A DNA stretch of 27,429 nt from CAXMQS01 sp036446035 (GTDB taxonomy: Bacteria > Actinomycetota > Acidimicrobiia > Spongiisociales > JAOTWH01), in assembly GCA_036446035.1 (NCBI GenBank), contig JAZFSG010000091.1, positions 1-27,429 of the forward strand, read 5' to 3'. Below, piece after piece: positions 1-5,975 of the stretch. Under the pieces are notes generated by a model. That model was not told the DNA's origin and ran no database searches. It worked only from the letters and a program-made list of their open reading frames with translations. Position 1 is the first letter of the stretch. Each line of letters starts with the position of its first letter. The position numbers and the translations under genes are program-made.

Positions 1-42
1 GGCGGCGACAAACAGTGCCAGCCATATGGCGCGGTGGGTCAA
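1..42 (-). CDS. Possible N-terminus of a membrane or secreted protein, cut by window edge
   Basis: Reading the minus strand from a TTG at 42, the first 14 codons give a short polar start (MTHR) followed by a hydrophobic run (AIWLALFVAA), which resembles the start of a signal peptide or membrane helix. It would begin 7 nt after the stop of the regulator gene on the same strand, so it could be the next gene of that transcript. There is no clear ribosome binding site and only 42 bases are visible, so this may be chance. Confidence 0.22.
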   Translation of the reverse strand, partial: MTHRAIWLALFVAA

Positions 43-49
43 CTGATGA

Positions 50-667
50 CTACCACTTGGGGCGCGAACGCAGTTCGCCAAGCACCCGGCGCCATAACGG
101 CTCGGTGCGGCCGACCTCCGGCACCGCCGCCGGCGGCTGCTCGGGATGCGTGCGACCTAAGTCTCCGACTCGTTCCTTGAGCTGGTCGCGTTCCGCCCGG
201 AACTCTGCGAGCCGCTCCCGGAGGAAGCTGGCTTCGGTCTCCGCCTTGGCAGCGCGTTCCCTGGCATCTGCCAGTTGTTGGCCTGCCTCGTGAAGGTTCC
301 CCAGCTGGATGAGCATCCGTTCCCAGGCGTCGAGGGGCACCAGCATCTGCCCCTCGGGAACCCCACTCACGGTGCCGGCCTTGGCAACGGGCGCCGTTGG
401 AGTGTCCAGGCTGGTGCTGCGGGCGACGACGTCTTCCAGCACGACCATGCGCCGGGGGCCGTCGCCACCCTGGGAGAGTCGCGATGCCACCTTGCCCTTG
501 CGGGCCCAGTTGCGAATCGTCGTTGCCGATACGCCCGTCGCCGCCTCGGCCTGGCGCAGGGTTGCCCAAGACTGCTCAGGGGGAGCGCCGAGGTCATCAA
601 GGGCCGAAGACGTGCGCACACTCACCTGGCGAGTGTCGTTCTGCGATGGAAGTGGTCGTCTGCTCAG
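50..667 (-). CDS. MerR-like helix-turn-helix regulator with coiled coil, divergent from BMC operon
   Basis: Predicted DNA-binding protein of about 205 aa. The N-terminal part holds a MerR/excisionase-type helix-turn-helix (TLRQAEAATGVSATTIRNWA then a wing-like GGDGPRRMVV). A long charged, Ala/Glu/Arg-rich helix follows (LHEAGQQLADARERAAKAE onward to VGDLG), which looks like a dimerising coiled coil, and the tail is basic and Trp-containing. No effector domain is recognised. The start is uncertain. No ATG lies in a sensible place. A CTG at 667 has a perfect AGGAGG at 674-679, six bases upstream, and a TATGCT box before that; GTG codons at 625 and 619 are the conventional alternatives and keep the whole HTH. 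It faces away from the microcompartment operon with about 70 bp between, so it is the natural candidate for controlling it. That role is inferred from position only. Confidence 0.75.
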   Translation of the reverse strand: MSRRPLPSQNDTRQVSVRTSSALDDLGAPPEQSWATLRQAEAATGVSATTIRNWARKGKVASRLSQGGDGPRRMVVLEDVVARSTSLDTPTAPVAKAGTVSGVPEGQMLVPLDAWERMLIQLGNLHEAGQQLADARERAAKAETEASFLRERLAEFRAERDQLKERVGDLGRTHPEQPPAAVPEVGRTEPLWRRVLGELRSRPKW

Positions 668-685
668 GGGTGTCCTCCTGCGGGA

Positions 686-691
686 AGCATA
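686..691 (-). promoter_or_regulatory. Candidate -10 box of the regulator gene
   Basis: On the minus strand this reads TATGCT. It is followed by an AGGAGG ribosome binding site (674-679) and then the CTG at 667, so this transcript would have a short leader, unlike most others in the window. No good -35 was seen. Confidence 0.45.
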
Positions 692-722
692 GAGGCCTCG
701 TCTCGGGCGAAAACAGGCCAGG

Positions 723-728
723 TAGCAT
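723..728 (+). promoter_or_regulatory. Candidate -10 box of the BMC operon (leaderless start)
   Basis: TAGCAT, ending 6 nt before the ATG at 735. This is the same geometry seen before most operon-leading genes here and favours ATG 735 over GTG 732 as the first codon of the operon. The divergent regulator box lies about 30 bp to the left, so one bound regulator could act on both promoters. No -35 hexamer is evident. Confidence 0.55.
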
Positions 729-734
729 GCCGTG

Positions 735-1295
735 ATGACGACGCGCGATGAGATCAGAGAAGTCGTGGCTCGCGTTGTCGATGCCACGCTCCCGGCTGAG
801 CCGTCGCCGCAGTCGCAACAGGTCATCCCGGCGCCCAACGATGCCATCGCCGTCGGCGCCGATCACGGCGGCTACCCGCTCAAAGAGCGCCTCGCCTTTC
901 GGCTTCGCGAACAGGGCCTCGAGGTCCAGGACGTCGGCACTCACTCGTCAGATCCGGTCGACTATCCGGACTTCGCCCACGAGGTGGCGCGGAAGGTGGC
1001 GACAGGGGAGTGCGGCGTTGGCATCATCATCGATGGAGCAGGTATCGGCTCGGCGATGGTGGCCAACAAGGTGCCCGGGGTCAGGGCTGCGATGTGCTAC
1101 GACGTGTCGTCTGCGAGAAATAGCCGCGAGCACAACCACGCTAATGTCCTCACGTTGGGCGCCGGCCTGATCGGTGAGAGCCTGGCGTGGCAGATCGTCG
1201 AATCCTGGTTATCGACACCATGGGCAGAGGGTCGGCACGCCCGTCGGGTGGACAAGATCACCGAGATCGAGCTGGAGGAAATGGGCGGACGATGA
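735..1295 (+). CDS. RpiB/LacAB-family sugar-phosphate isomerase, BMC-targeted, Cys replaced by Asp
   Basis: First gene of the microcompartment operon, 186 aa. Residues about 38-180 are an RpiB/LacAB isomerase domain: GADHGGYPLKE, VGTHSSDPVDYPDF, NKVPGVRAA, EHNHANVLTLGA and the C-terminal RHARRVDKI are all present. The family normally interconverts ribose 5-phosphate and ribulose 5-phosphate. At the catalytic Cys position (VCGSG in the second RpiB of this window, C65) this protein has Asp100 (IIDGAG), so its chemistry or substrate may differ; from memory LacA subunits also have Asp there. Residues 1-19 form an amphipathic helix that aligns ungapped with the start of DeoC, followed by a Pro/Gln/Ser linker (20-36), as expected of an encapsulation peptide. 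ATG 735 is chosen because it aligns with the DeoC start and follows a -10 box by 6 nt. The stop overlaps deoC (ATGA). Confidence 0.9.
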   Translation: MTTRDEIREVVARVVDATLPAEPSPQSQQVIPAPNDAIAVGADHGGYPLKERLAFRLREQGLEVQDVGTHSSDPVDYPDFAHEVARKVATGECGVGIIIDGAGIGSAMVANKVPGVRAAMCYDVSSARNSREHNHANVLTLGAGLIGESLAWQIVESWLSTPWAEGRHARRVDKITEIELEEMGGR

Positions 1296-2143
1296 CGAGC
1301 CGAGAAGAGATCATCGAGGCGGTTACCGAGCAGGTGCTGACGGCGCTCCTTGCTGACCAAACCTGTTCCAGCTGTGGTGGCGACTGCATCGTCGGCTGTT
1401 CCGACAAGGTGCGAAGCGTCGTCGCCAACGGTGCCGCTCGCATCAGTCGCTACGGCAAGGCGGACGGAGTTCCCGCCGATCTGGCCCAGTTCATCGATCA
1501 CACCCTGCTCAAGCCCGAAGCCACCGCAGACGACATTGACGAATTGTGTGCCGAGGCCGTTGAGCACGGTTTCGCCTCAGTGTGCATCAATCCTGCGTGG
1601 GTGAAGCGGGCGGCAGCGAATGTTGCAGGGAGCCCGGTTCGAGTTTCCTCGGTTGTCGGCTTCCCCTTCGGGGCGACGACCCCAGAGATCAAGGCCATGG
1701 AGGCGCGGCGCGCCATCCGAGATGGCGCGTCCGAGATCGACATGGTCGCCAACATCGGTGCGCTGCGCAGCGGCGACTATGACACGGTGAAGCGTGACAT
1801 CGCGGTGGTGTCGGACGCCTGCCACGAGAGCGGCGCGCTCAACAAGGTGATAATCGAGACCGCCCTGCTGACGGACGAGGAGAAGGTCATCGCGTCGAAG
1901 CTGGCCAAGGATGCCAAGGCCGACTTCGTCAAGACCTCGACGGGCTTCGCAGGCGGCGGCGCGACGGTGTACGACGTCGCACTCATGCGAGAGGCGGTTG
2001 GACCCAAACTCGGCGTGAAGGCTTCCGGAGGCATCCATACTGCGGATGACTTGAAAGAGATGGTTGCTGCCGGCGCCACTCGGATTGGCGCTTCTGCCGG
2101 CGTAGCGATCGTGAGCGGAGGAGAGGGCGATGGCCGATATTGA
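1292..2143 (+). CDS. deoC: Deoxyribose-phosphate aldolase (DERA) with encapsulation peptide and four-Cys insert
   Basis: 283 aa. It cleaves 2-deoxyribose 5-phosphate to acetaldehyde and glyceraldehyde 3-phosphate, here probably inside the shell. The aldolase domain starts near residue 62 (LAQFIDHTLLKP). Visible catalytic residues are Asp150 (EIDMVAN), Schiff-base Lys214 (DFVKTSTGF) and Lys243 (GVKASGGI). The chain ends in Tyr283, as in E. coli DERA where the terminal Tyr helps catalysis. About 60 extra N-terminal residues precede the domain: an amphipathic helix (1-20) resembling that of the operon's RpiB, then Cys25, 28, 32 and 36 (CSSCGGDCIVGC), then a linker. The Cys cluster could bind an Fe-S cluster or zinc. 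The ATG at 1292 overlaps the rpiB-like stop (ATGA), with GGAGGA about 12 nt upstream. An upstream in-frame start at 1187 was rejected because it lies within the preceding gene. Confidence 0.95.
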   Translation: MTSREEIIEAVTEQVLTALLADQTCSSCGGDCIVGCSDKVRSVVANGAARISRYGKADGVPADLAQFIDHTLLKPEATADDIDELCAEAVEHGFASVCINPAWVKRAAANVAGSPVRVSSVVGFPFGATTPEIKAMEARRAIRDGASEIDMVANIGALRSGDYDTVKRDIAVVSDACHESGALNKVIIETALLTDEEKVIASKLAKDAKADFVKTSTGFAGGGATVYDVALMREAVGPKLGVKASGGIHTADDLKEMVAAGATRIGASAGVAIVSGGEGDGRY

Positions 2144-2756
2144 TCTGAGGTCCTATGCGTTCCTCGACTCGCTGCAGCCGCAGTACGCCGCATTCTTGGG
2201 CACCGTGGCGCAGGGCTTCCTGCCGCTAGCAGGCGACGCCTCGCTGTACATCGAGATCGCTCCCGGAATCGAGATCAACCGCATCACCGACGTCGCGCTC
2301 AAGGCGACGAGCGTCAAGCCGGGGATGCAGGTCATCGAGCGCTACTACGGCATGCTCGAGGTGCACTCGCCAGAACAATCGGAGACACGGGCGGCGGGCG
2401 CCGCCATCCTCGAGGAACTCGGCCTCACCGAGTCCGATCGCCGCAAGCCCAGGATCATCTCATCGCAGGTCATTCGGCGCCTCGACGACCATCAGGCGCA
2501 GCTGATCAACCGCACTCGACATGGGCAGATGATCATCCCCGGCCAGACGCTGTACGTGATGGAGCTGGAGCCTGCGGCTTATGCTGCGCTCGCCGCCAAC
2601 GAGGCAGAAAAGGCCGCGCACATCAATGTCCTGGAGGTCAGGACGTTCGGCTCGATGGGCCGGATCTACCTTGGCGGTGAGGAAGCCGATATCGATGTTG
2701 GCTGGCGGGCCGCCGAGGCGGCGATAGAAGGTTTGGAAGGACGGATAGATGACTGA
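2130..2756 (+). CDS. BMC-T shell protein, tandem permuted BMC domains, CsoS1D-like gated pore
   Basis: 208 aa with two fused BMC domains, forming a trimer that acts as a pseudohexameric shell tile. Domain 1 covers about residues 1-100 (IAPGIEINRITDVALKAT, then VIERYYGMLEVHS) and domain 2 about 105-200 (AAYAALAANEAEKAA, VLEVRTFGSMGRIYLGG). In each, the strand order implies the circularly permuted BMC fold seen in CsoS1D. Glu70-Arg71 sit where CsoS1D-type proteins carry the Glu-Arg pair that opens and closes a large central pore. This suggests a stacked double-trimer gate for large metabolites or cofactors. The start ATG has GGAGGAG about 7 nt upstream and overlaps the deoC stop by 14 nt, implying translational coupling. 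The family call is firm; the gating behaviour is inferred. Confidence 0.9.
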   Translation: MADIDLRSYAFLDSLQPQYAAFLGTVAQGFLPLAGDASLYIEIAPGIEINRITDVALKATSVKPGMQVIERYYGMLEVHSPEQSETRAAGAAILEELGLTESDRRKPRIISSQVIRRLDDHQAQLINRTRHGQMIIPGQTLYVMELEPAAYAALAANEAEKAAHINVLEVRTFGSMGRIYLGGEEADIDVGWRAAEAAIEGLEGRIDD

Positions 2757-2767
2757 TCGAAAGGAAG

Positions 2768-3079
2768 ATGGCAGTGGCTGACGCCCTTGGAATGATCGAG
2801 GCGCGGAGCTTTCCCGCCATGGTTGAAGCAGCAGACGCCATGGTGAAAGCTGCGAAGGTTGAGCTGGTGAGTTTCGAAGAGACCGGAGGCGGCTACGTCA
2901 CGGCAGTGGTACGCGGCGACGTCGCTGCGGTCAAGGCCGCCGTCGATGCTGGAGTCCGCGGCGCTGAGAAGGTCGGCGAGGTCACGACTGCGCACGTTAT
3001 CCCGCGGCCTCACGCCAACGTCGACATGGTGCTGCCACTCGGCCGGGTCGAGCAGGCGACCGAAGAAGCCGGTTCCTAG
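2768..3079 (+). CDS. BMC-H hexameric shell protein
   Basis: 103 aa single BMC domain, the major hexagonal facet tile. The family pattern is clear: ALGMIEARSFPAMVEAADAM, the interface Lys27 in MVKAAKVEL, RGDVAAVKAAVDAG and HVIPRPHANVD. The pore loop reads ETGGGY (residues 38-43), where PduA has KIGSGL, so the loop is all glycine with a preceding acidic residue instead of Lys. It is the only BMC-H in the operon. Unlike most operon members it does not overlap its upstream neighbour: an 11 nt gap holds AAAGGAAG, giving it its own ribosome binding site, consistent with high expression. ATG 2768 is used; GTG 2774 would also fit. Confidence 0.95.
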   Translation: MAVADALGMIEARSFPAMVEAADAMVKAAKVELVSFEETGGGYVTAVVRGDVAAVKAAVDAGVRGAEKVGEVTTAHVIPRPHANVDMVLPLGRVEQATEEAGS

Positions 3080-3099
3080 ACCGACACCGGGGAGTTCTG

Positions 3100-3387
3100 A
3101 TGAATCTCGGGCGGGTCGACGGAACGCTGGTCGCCAGCCGTAAGGAGCCGCGCCTCGAGGGCCTGAAGTTCCTCGTCGTTCGCACGCTCTCCGTCGATGG
3201 TTCCGACGGGAGCGGGTATGTCGTGGCCGCAGACGCAGTCGGAGCCGGCGTCGGCGAGATCGTTATGTATGCCAGCGGCAGCTCGGCCCGCCAGACCGAA
3301 TTCACCAAGGATCGACCCTGTGACGCGGTGGTGATGGCCATCGTCGACACCTGGGAGGTCGGCGGCGACACGGTCTATACGAAATGA
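3100..3387 (+). CDS. BMC-P pentameric vertex protein (EutN/CcmL family), copy 1
   Basis: 95 aa EutN/CcmL-type beta-barrel protein that forms pentamers closing the vertices of a microcompartment. Typical features are the start MNLGRVDGTLVASRK, the LKFLVV strand, the conserved DAVGAGVGEIV, the GSSAR turn and AIVDTWEV near the end. A 20 nt gap after the BMC-H gene contains GGGGAG about 6 nt before the ATG. Its stop overlaps the aldehyde dehydrogenase start (ATGA). It is the first of three BMC-P paralogues in this operon. Confidence 0.93.
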   Translation: MNLGRVDGTLVASRKEPRLEGLKFLVVRTLSVDGSDGSGYVVAADAVGAGVGEIVMYASGSSARQTEFTKDRPCDAVVMAIVDTWEVGGDTVYTK

Positions 3388-4847
3388 GCGTTCTCTCGGA
3401 GCAAGAAGTCCAGGCCATCATCGATCGCGTCAAGACTCGGCTCGAGGGGGGCGACGCCACGGCCCCAGGGCGCTCTCTGGAGGCGGCGGCCAAGCTCGAC
3501 GAGGAGGCGGCGGCCGAGCTCGGAGACGGCATCTTTGCCGACATCGACACCGCCGTCGCTGCCGCCAAGACTGCCCAGCGGGCCTATCGCGACCTGGGCC
3601 TCGATGCCCGCTATGCCATCGTTGAGAGCATTCGCACTTCGATGCTGGAGCACGGCGAGGAGCTGGCGCGGATGGCGCACGAAGAGACCGGTCTCGGTCG
3701 CACCGAGGACAAGATCATCAAGAACCGGCTGGTCGCGACCAAGACGCCGGGGCCCGAAGACCTGGAGCCGGTAGCGGTGACGGGCGATACCGGGATGATG
3801 GTGACCGAGTTTGCGCCATACGGAGTGATCGGGTCGGTAACGCCGACGACCAATCCGACCTCGACGATCATCAACAACAGCATCGCCGTCGTATCCGCCG
3901 GCAACGCCGTCGCTTTCAACGTTCACCCCAACGCCAAGCGCGTATCCGCCTACAACATCCGGCTGCTCAATCGTGCCATCGTCTCCGCCGGCGGCCCTCC
4001 GAATCTGGTGACGGCTATCGCGGACCCAACCATCGAGAGCGCCCAGGCGCTCATGAACCACCCAGATGTTCGGGTGCTGGTGGTCACGGGCGGCCCCGGC
4101 GTCGTCCAGGAGGCGCTCAAGACGAACAAGAAGGTCATCGCCGCGGGTCCCGGCAACCCTCCAGTCATCGTCGACGAGACGGCCGACATCGCGGTCGCGG
4201 CAGCCGGCATCGTCGCCGGGGCATCGTTCGACAACAATGTCATCTGCACTGACGAGAAAGAGGCGCTCGTTGTGTCGACGGTCGCCGACCAGCTCATCGA
4301 TGCGATGGGGAAGAACGGTGCCTACGTCCTCAAAGAACACGAGCTCAGGAAGCTGGAGAGGGTCATCTTCACCGAGCTTGGACCGCCCAACAAGCCCGGC
4401 AAGATCAACAGAGACTGGATCGGCAAGAGCGCCTCCGCCATCCTCTCCGAGATCGGCGTCAGCGTTGATGACTCGACACGCCTCGTTGTGGCCGATGTCC
4501 CGATTGAGCACAGCCTGGTGTGGACGGAGCAGATGATGCCGGTGTTCCCCGTTGCCAGGGTTCGCGACATCGAAGAGGCCATCCCGCTGGCGGTCCGTGT
4601 CGAGCATGGCTTCGGCCACACGGCCTCTATCTACAGCCGCAACGTCGACACCATCACGAGGATGGCGCGGGCGATGAACTGCTCGATCTTCGTCGCCAAT
4701 GGGCCCAACTTCTCCGGCCTCGGCCAGGGCGGTGAGGGCTACAGCTCTTTCTCGATCGCCAGCCCGACCGGTGAAGGGCTCACCCGGCCTCGGACCTTCT
4801 CGCGCATGCGGCGCGTTACCGTCGTCGGTGCATTGCGGATCGTGTGA
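3384..4847 (+). CDS. CoA-acylating aldehyde dehydrogenase (PduP/EutE type), BMC lumen enzyme
   Basis: 487 aa. It oxidises an aldehyde, here most likely acetaldehyde from DeoC, with CoA and NAD+ to acyl-CoA and NADH. The aldehyde dehydrogenase fold is evident: VIGSVTPTTNPTSTIINNS, VTGGPGVVQEALKTNKKVI, GPGNPPVIVD and catalytic Cys288 in NNVICTDEK. The absence of the usual ALDH general-base Glu and the PduP-like pattern fit the CoA-acylating class. Residues 1-20 (LSEQEVQAIIDRVKTRL) form an amphipathic helix followed by a flexible linker (EGGDATAPGRS), the standard arrangement for an encapsulation peptide in this family. It overlaps its neighbours by 4 nt on both sides. It is the signature enzyme that marks the operon as a metabolosome and not a carboxysome. 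Confidence 0.93.
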   Translation: MSVLSEQEVQAIIDRVKTRLEGGDATAPGRSLEAAAKLDEEAAAELGDGIFADIDTAVAAAKTAQRAYRDLGLDARYAIVESIRTSMLEHGEELARMAHEETGLGRTEDKIIKNRLVATKTPGPEDLEPVAVTGDTGMMVTEFAPYGVIGSVTPTTNPTSTIINNSIAVVSAGNAVAFNVHPNAKRVSAYNIRLLNRAIVSAGGPPNLVTAIADPTIESAQALMNHPDVRVLVVTGGPGVVQEALKTNKKVIAAGPGNPPVIVDETADIAVAAAGIVAGASFDNNVICTDEKEALVVSTVADQLIDAMGKNGAYVLKEHELRKLERVIFTELGPPNKPGKINRDWIGKSASAILSEIGVSVDDSTRLVVADVPIEHSLVWTEQMMPVFPVARVRDIEEAIPLAVRVEHGFGHTASIYSRNVDTITRMARAMNCSIFVANGPNFSGLGQGGEGYSSFSIASPTGEGLTRPRTFSRMRRVTVVGALRIV

Positions 4848-5437
4848 GCGGCCTCCATCCCGCCATCGGTCTCCTTGAGTTCTCGTCGATAGCGCGCGGC
4901 GTCGAGGCTGGAGACGCCATGGTCAAGCGTTCTCCGGTCGACGCCATCTACGCAGGAACCGTTCATCCAGGGAAGTTCATCGTGCTTGTTGGTGGGCTCA
5001 CCGCCAGCGTCGAGGAAGCCATGGAGGCGGGTCAGCTCGTCGGATCCGGTGCCATCGTGGCCGAAGTGCTGCTTCCCGACGTTCACCCCGCGGTGATCAC
5101 GGCGCTGCGTGGCGTCCGCGTTCCTTCGGCGGCAGAGGCCATCGGGGTCGTCGAGACTTCCAACATCGCACCGTCCATCGCAGCCGCTGACGCCGCCATG
5201 AAGGCTGCTGCCGTCGAACTCCTGGAGCTGCGGCTGGCTGATGACATCGGAGGTCGGGGATACGCAGTGGTTGGAGGCACGGTGGCCGACGTCGAGGTCG
5301 CCGTCGCCGCGGGTGTGGCTGCGATCAAGCCCGATGATGTTGTGGCATCGGTCGTCATCCCGCAGGCCCACGACGACCTGATCGCCAATCTCGACGGCCA
5401 CGCCCGCTTCGGTGACAGGACTCGGCAGCAGCTGTGA
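4844..5437 (+). CDS. BMC-T shell protein, second type (non-permuted tandem)
   Basis: 197 aa with two BMC domains in the ordinary order. Domain 1 covers about residues 6-92 (AIGLLEFSSIARGVEAGDAM, FIVLVGGLTASVEEAMEAG) and domain 2 about 97-185 (EAIGVVETSNIAPSIAAADA, GYAVVGGTVADVEVAVAAG). It should form a trimeric pseudohexamer tile. PduT-like proteins have a Cys at the pore loop that holds an Fe-S cluster; here the loop reads VHPGKF with no Cys, so redox transfer through this tile is not supported. The GTG start at 4844 overlaps the dehydrogenase stop (GTGA), so translation is probably coupled. It differs from the first BMC-T in fold order and in lacking the Glu-Arg gate. Confidence 0.9.
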   Translation: MSGLHPAIGLLEFSSIARGVEAGDAMVKRSPVDAIYAGTVHPGKFIVLVGGLTASVEEAMEAGQLVGSGAIVAEVLLPDVHPAVITALRGVRVPSAAEAIGVVETSNIAPSIAAADAAMKAAAVELLELRLADDIGGRGYAVVGGTVADVEVAVAAGVAAIKPDDVVASVVIPQAHDDLIANLDGHARFGDRTRQQL

Positions 5438-5706
5438 AGCTGGGTCGCGTTACCGGCACCGTCGTGGCGTCCACCAGGGCCGAGGGGCTCGACGGCATCA
5501 AGTTCCTCGTCGTGCAACCGCTCACCCGCCAGCTCGAGCCAAAGGGCGAGCCCGTCATCGCCGCCGACGGTGTCGCCCAGACGGGCCCCGGCGAGCTGGT
5601 CTACTTCGTTAGCTCGAGAGAGGCGTCCCAGGCTCTGCCCGACACGTTCGTTCCGGTCGACCACGCCATCGTCGGCATCGTTGACTCGGTTGAGGGTCTG
5701 TCATGA
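5434..5706 (+). CDS. BMC-P pentameric vertex protein, copy 2 (divergent core motif)
   Basis: 90 aa EutN/CcmL-family protein: MKLGRVTGTVVAST, GIKFLVVQPL and HAIVGIVDSVEG. The usual DAVGAGxGE segment is changed to DGVAQTGPGE, and the GSxAR turn to SREASQ, so this copy departs most from the family. The GTG start overlaps the upstream BMC-T stop (GTGA) and its own stop overlaps the third BMC-P (ATGA). It should still form pentamers, but its vertex contacts or partners may differ from those of the other two copies. Confidence 0.92.
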   Translation: MKLGRVTGTVVASTRAEGLDGIKFLVVQPLTRQLEPKGEPVIAADGVAQTGPGELVYFVSSREASQALPDTFVPVDHAIVGIVDSVEGLS

Positions 5707-5975
5707 AGATCGGAGAGGTTGTCGGCACCGTGGTTTCCACTGTCCACGACTCTGCCCTCGACGGCCGGCGTCTCCTGATCTGCGACCTGCTTGATCTGGA
5801 CGGCGAACCAGAGGGCGACTATCTGCTCGCGGTCGACGCAGTCGGCGCCGGCGCCGGCGAGGTCGTTCTCATCCTCGACGAGGGGAGCGGAGCCAGGCAG
5901 ATCCTCGAACGCGATCCCGCTCCGATCCGGGCAGTCGTCGTCGGTGTCATCGACGACGTGGAGTTGACGCAGTAG
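5703..5975 (+). CDS. BMC-P pentameric vertex protein, copy 3, last gene of the operon
   Basis: 90 aa EutN/CcmL-family protein: MKIGEVVGTVVSTVHD, a conserved DAVGAGAGEVV, GSGARQ and VVVGVIDDVE. It begins at an ATG overlapping the previous stop. The operon ends here: its TAG stop directly abuts the stop of the opposite-strand glycosylase gene, leaving no intergenic space. No hairpin terminator is visible, so transcription presumably runs into the antisense strand of the next gene. Confidence 0.93.
   Translation: MKIGEVVGTVVSTVHDSALDGRRLLICDLLDLDGEPEGDYLLAVDAVGAGAGEVVLILDEGSGARQILERDPAPIRAVVVGVIDDVELTQ

Noticed and set aside
1187..1291. Longer DeoC start giving a 318-aa protein
   Set aside because: The extra 35 residues are an out-of-frame reading of the isomerase C-terminus, and the internal ATG begins the targeting helix shared with RpiB.
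3375..4619. 414-aa open frame on the minus strand opposite the aldehyde dehydrogenase
   Set aside because: Its protein is an Asp/Arg/His-rich composition typical of antisense reading of high-GC genes, with no domain, while the plus frame encodes a full enzyme with catalytic Cys.
4844..5437. Second BMC-T as a PduT-like Fe-S electron-transfer tile
   Set aside because: The pore loop VHPGKF has no Cys, and there is no Cys anywhere in the protein that could hold a cluster at the three-fold axis.
735..5975. Operon as a Pdu, Eut or glycyl-radical metabolosome or a carboxysome
   Set aside because: No diol dehydratase, ethanolamine lyase, glycyl radical enzyme, RuBisCO or carbonic anhydrase is present; the aldolase plus isomerase pairing fits only the sugar-phosphate type.
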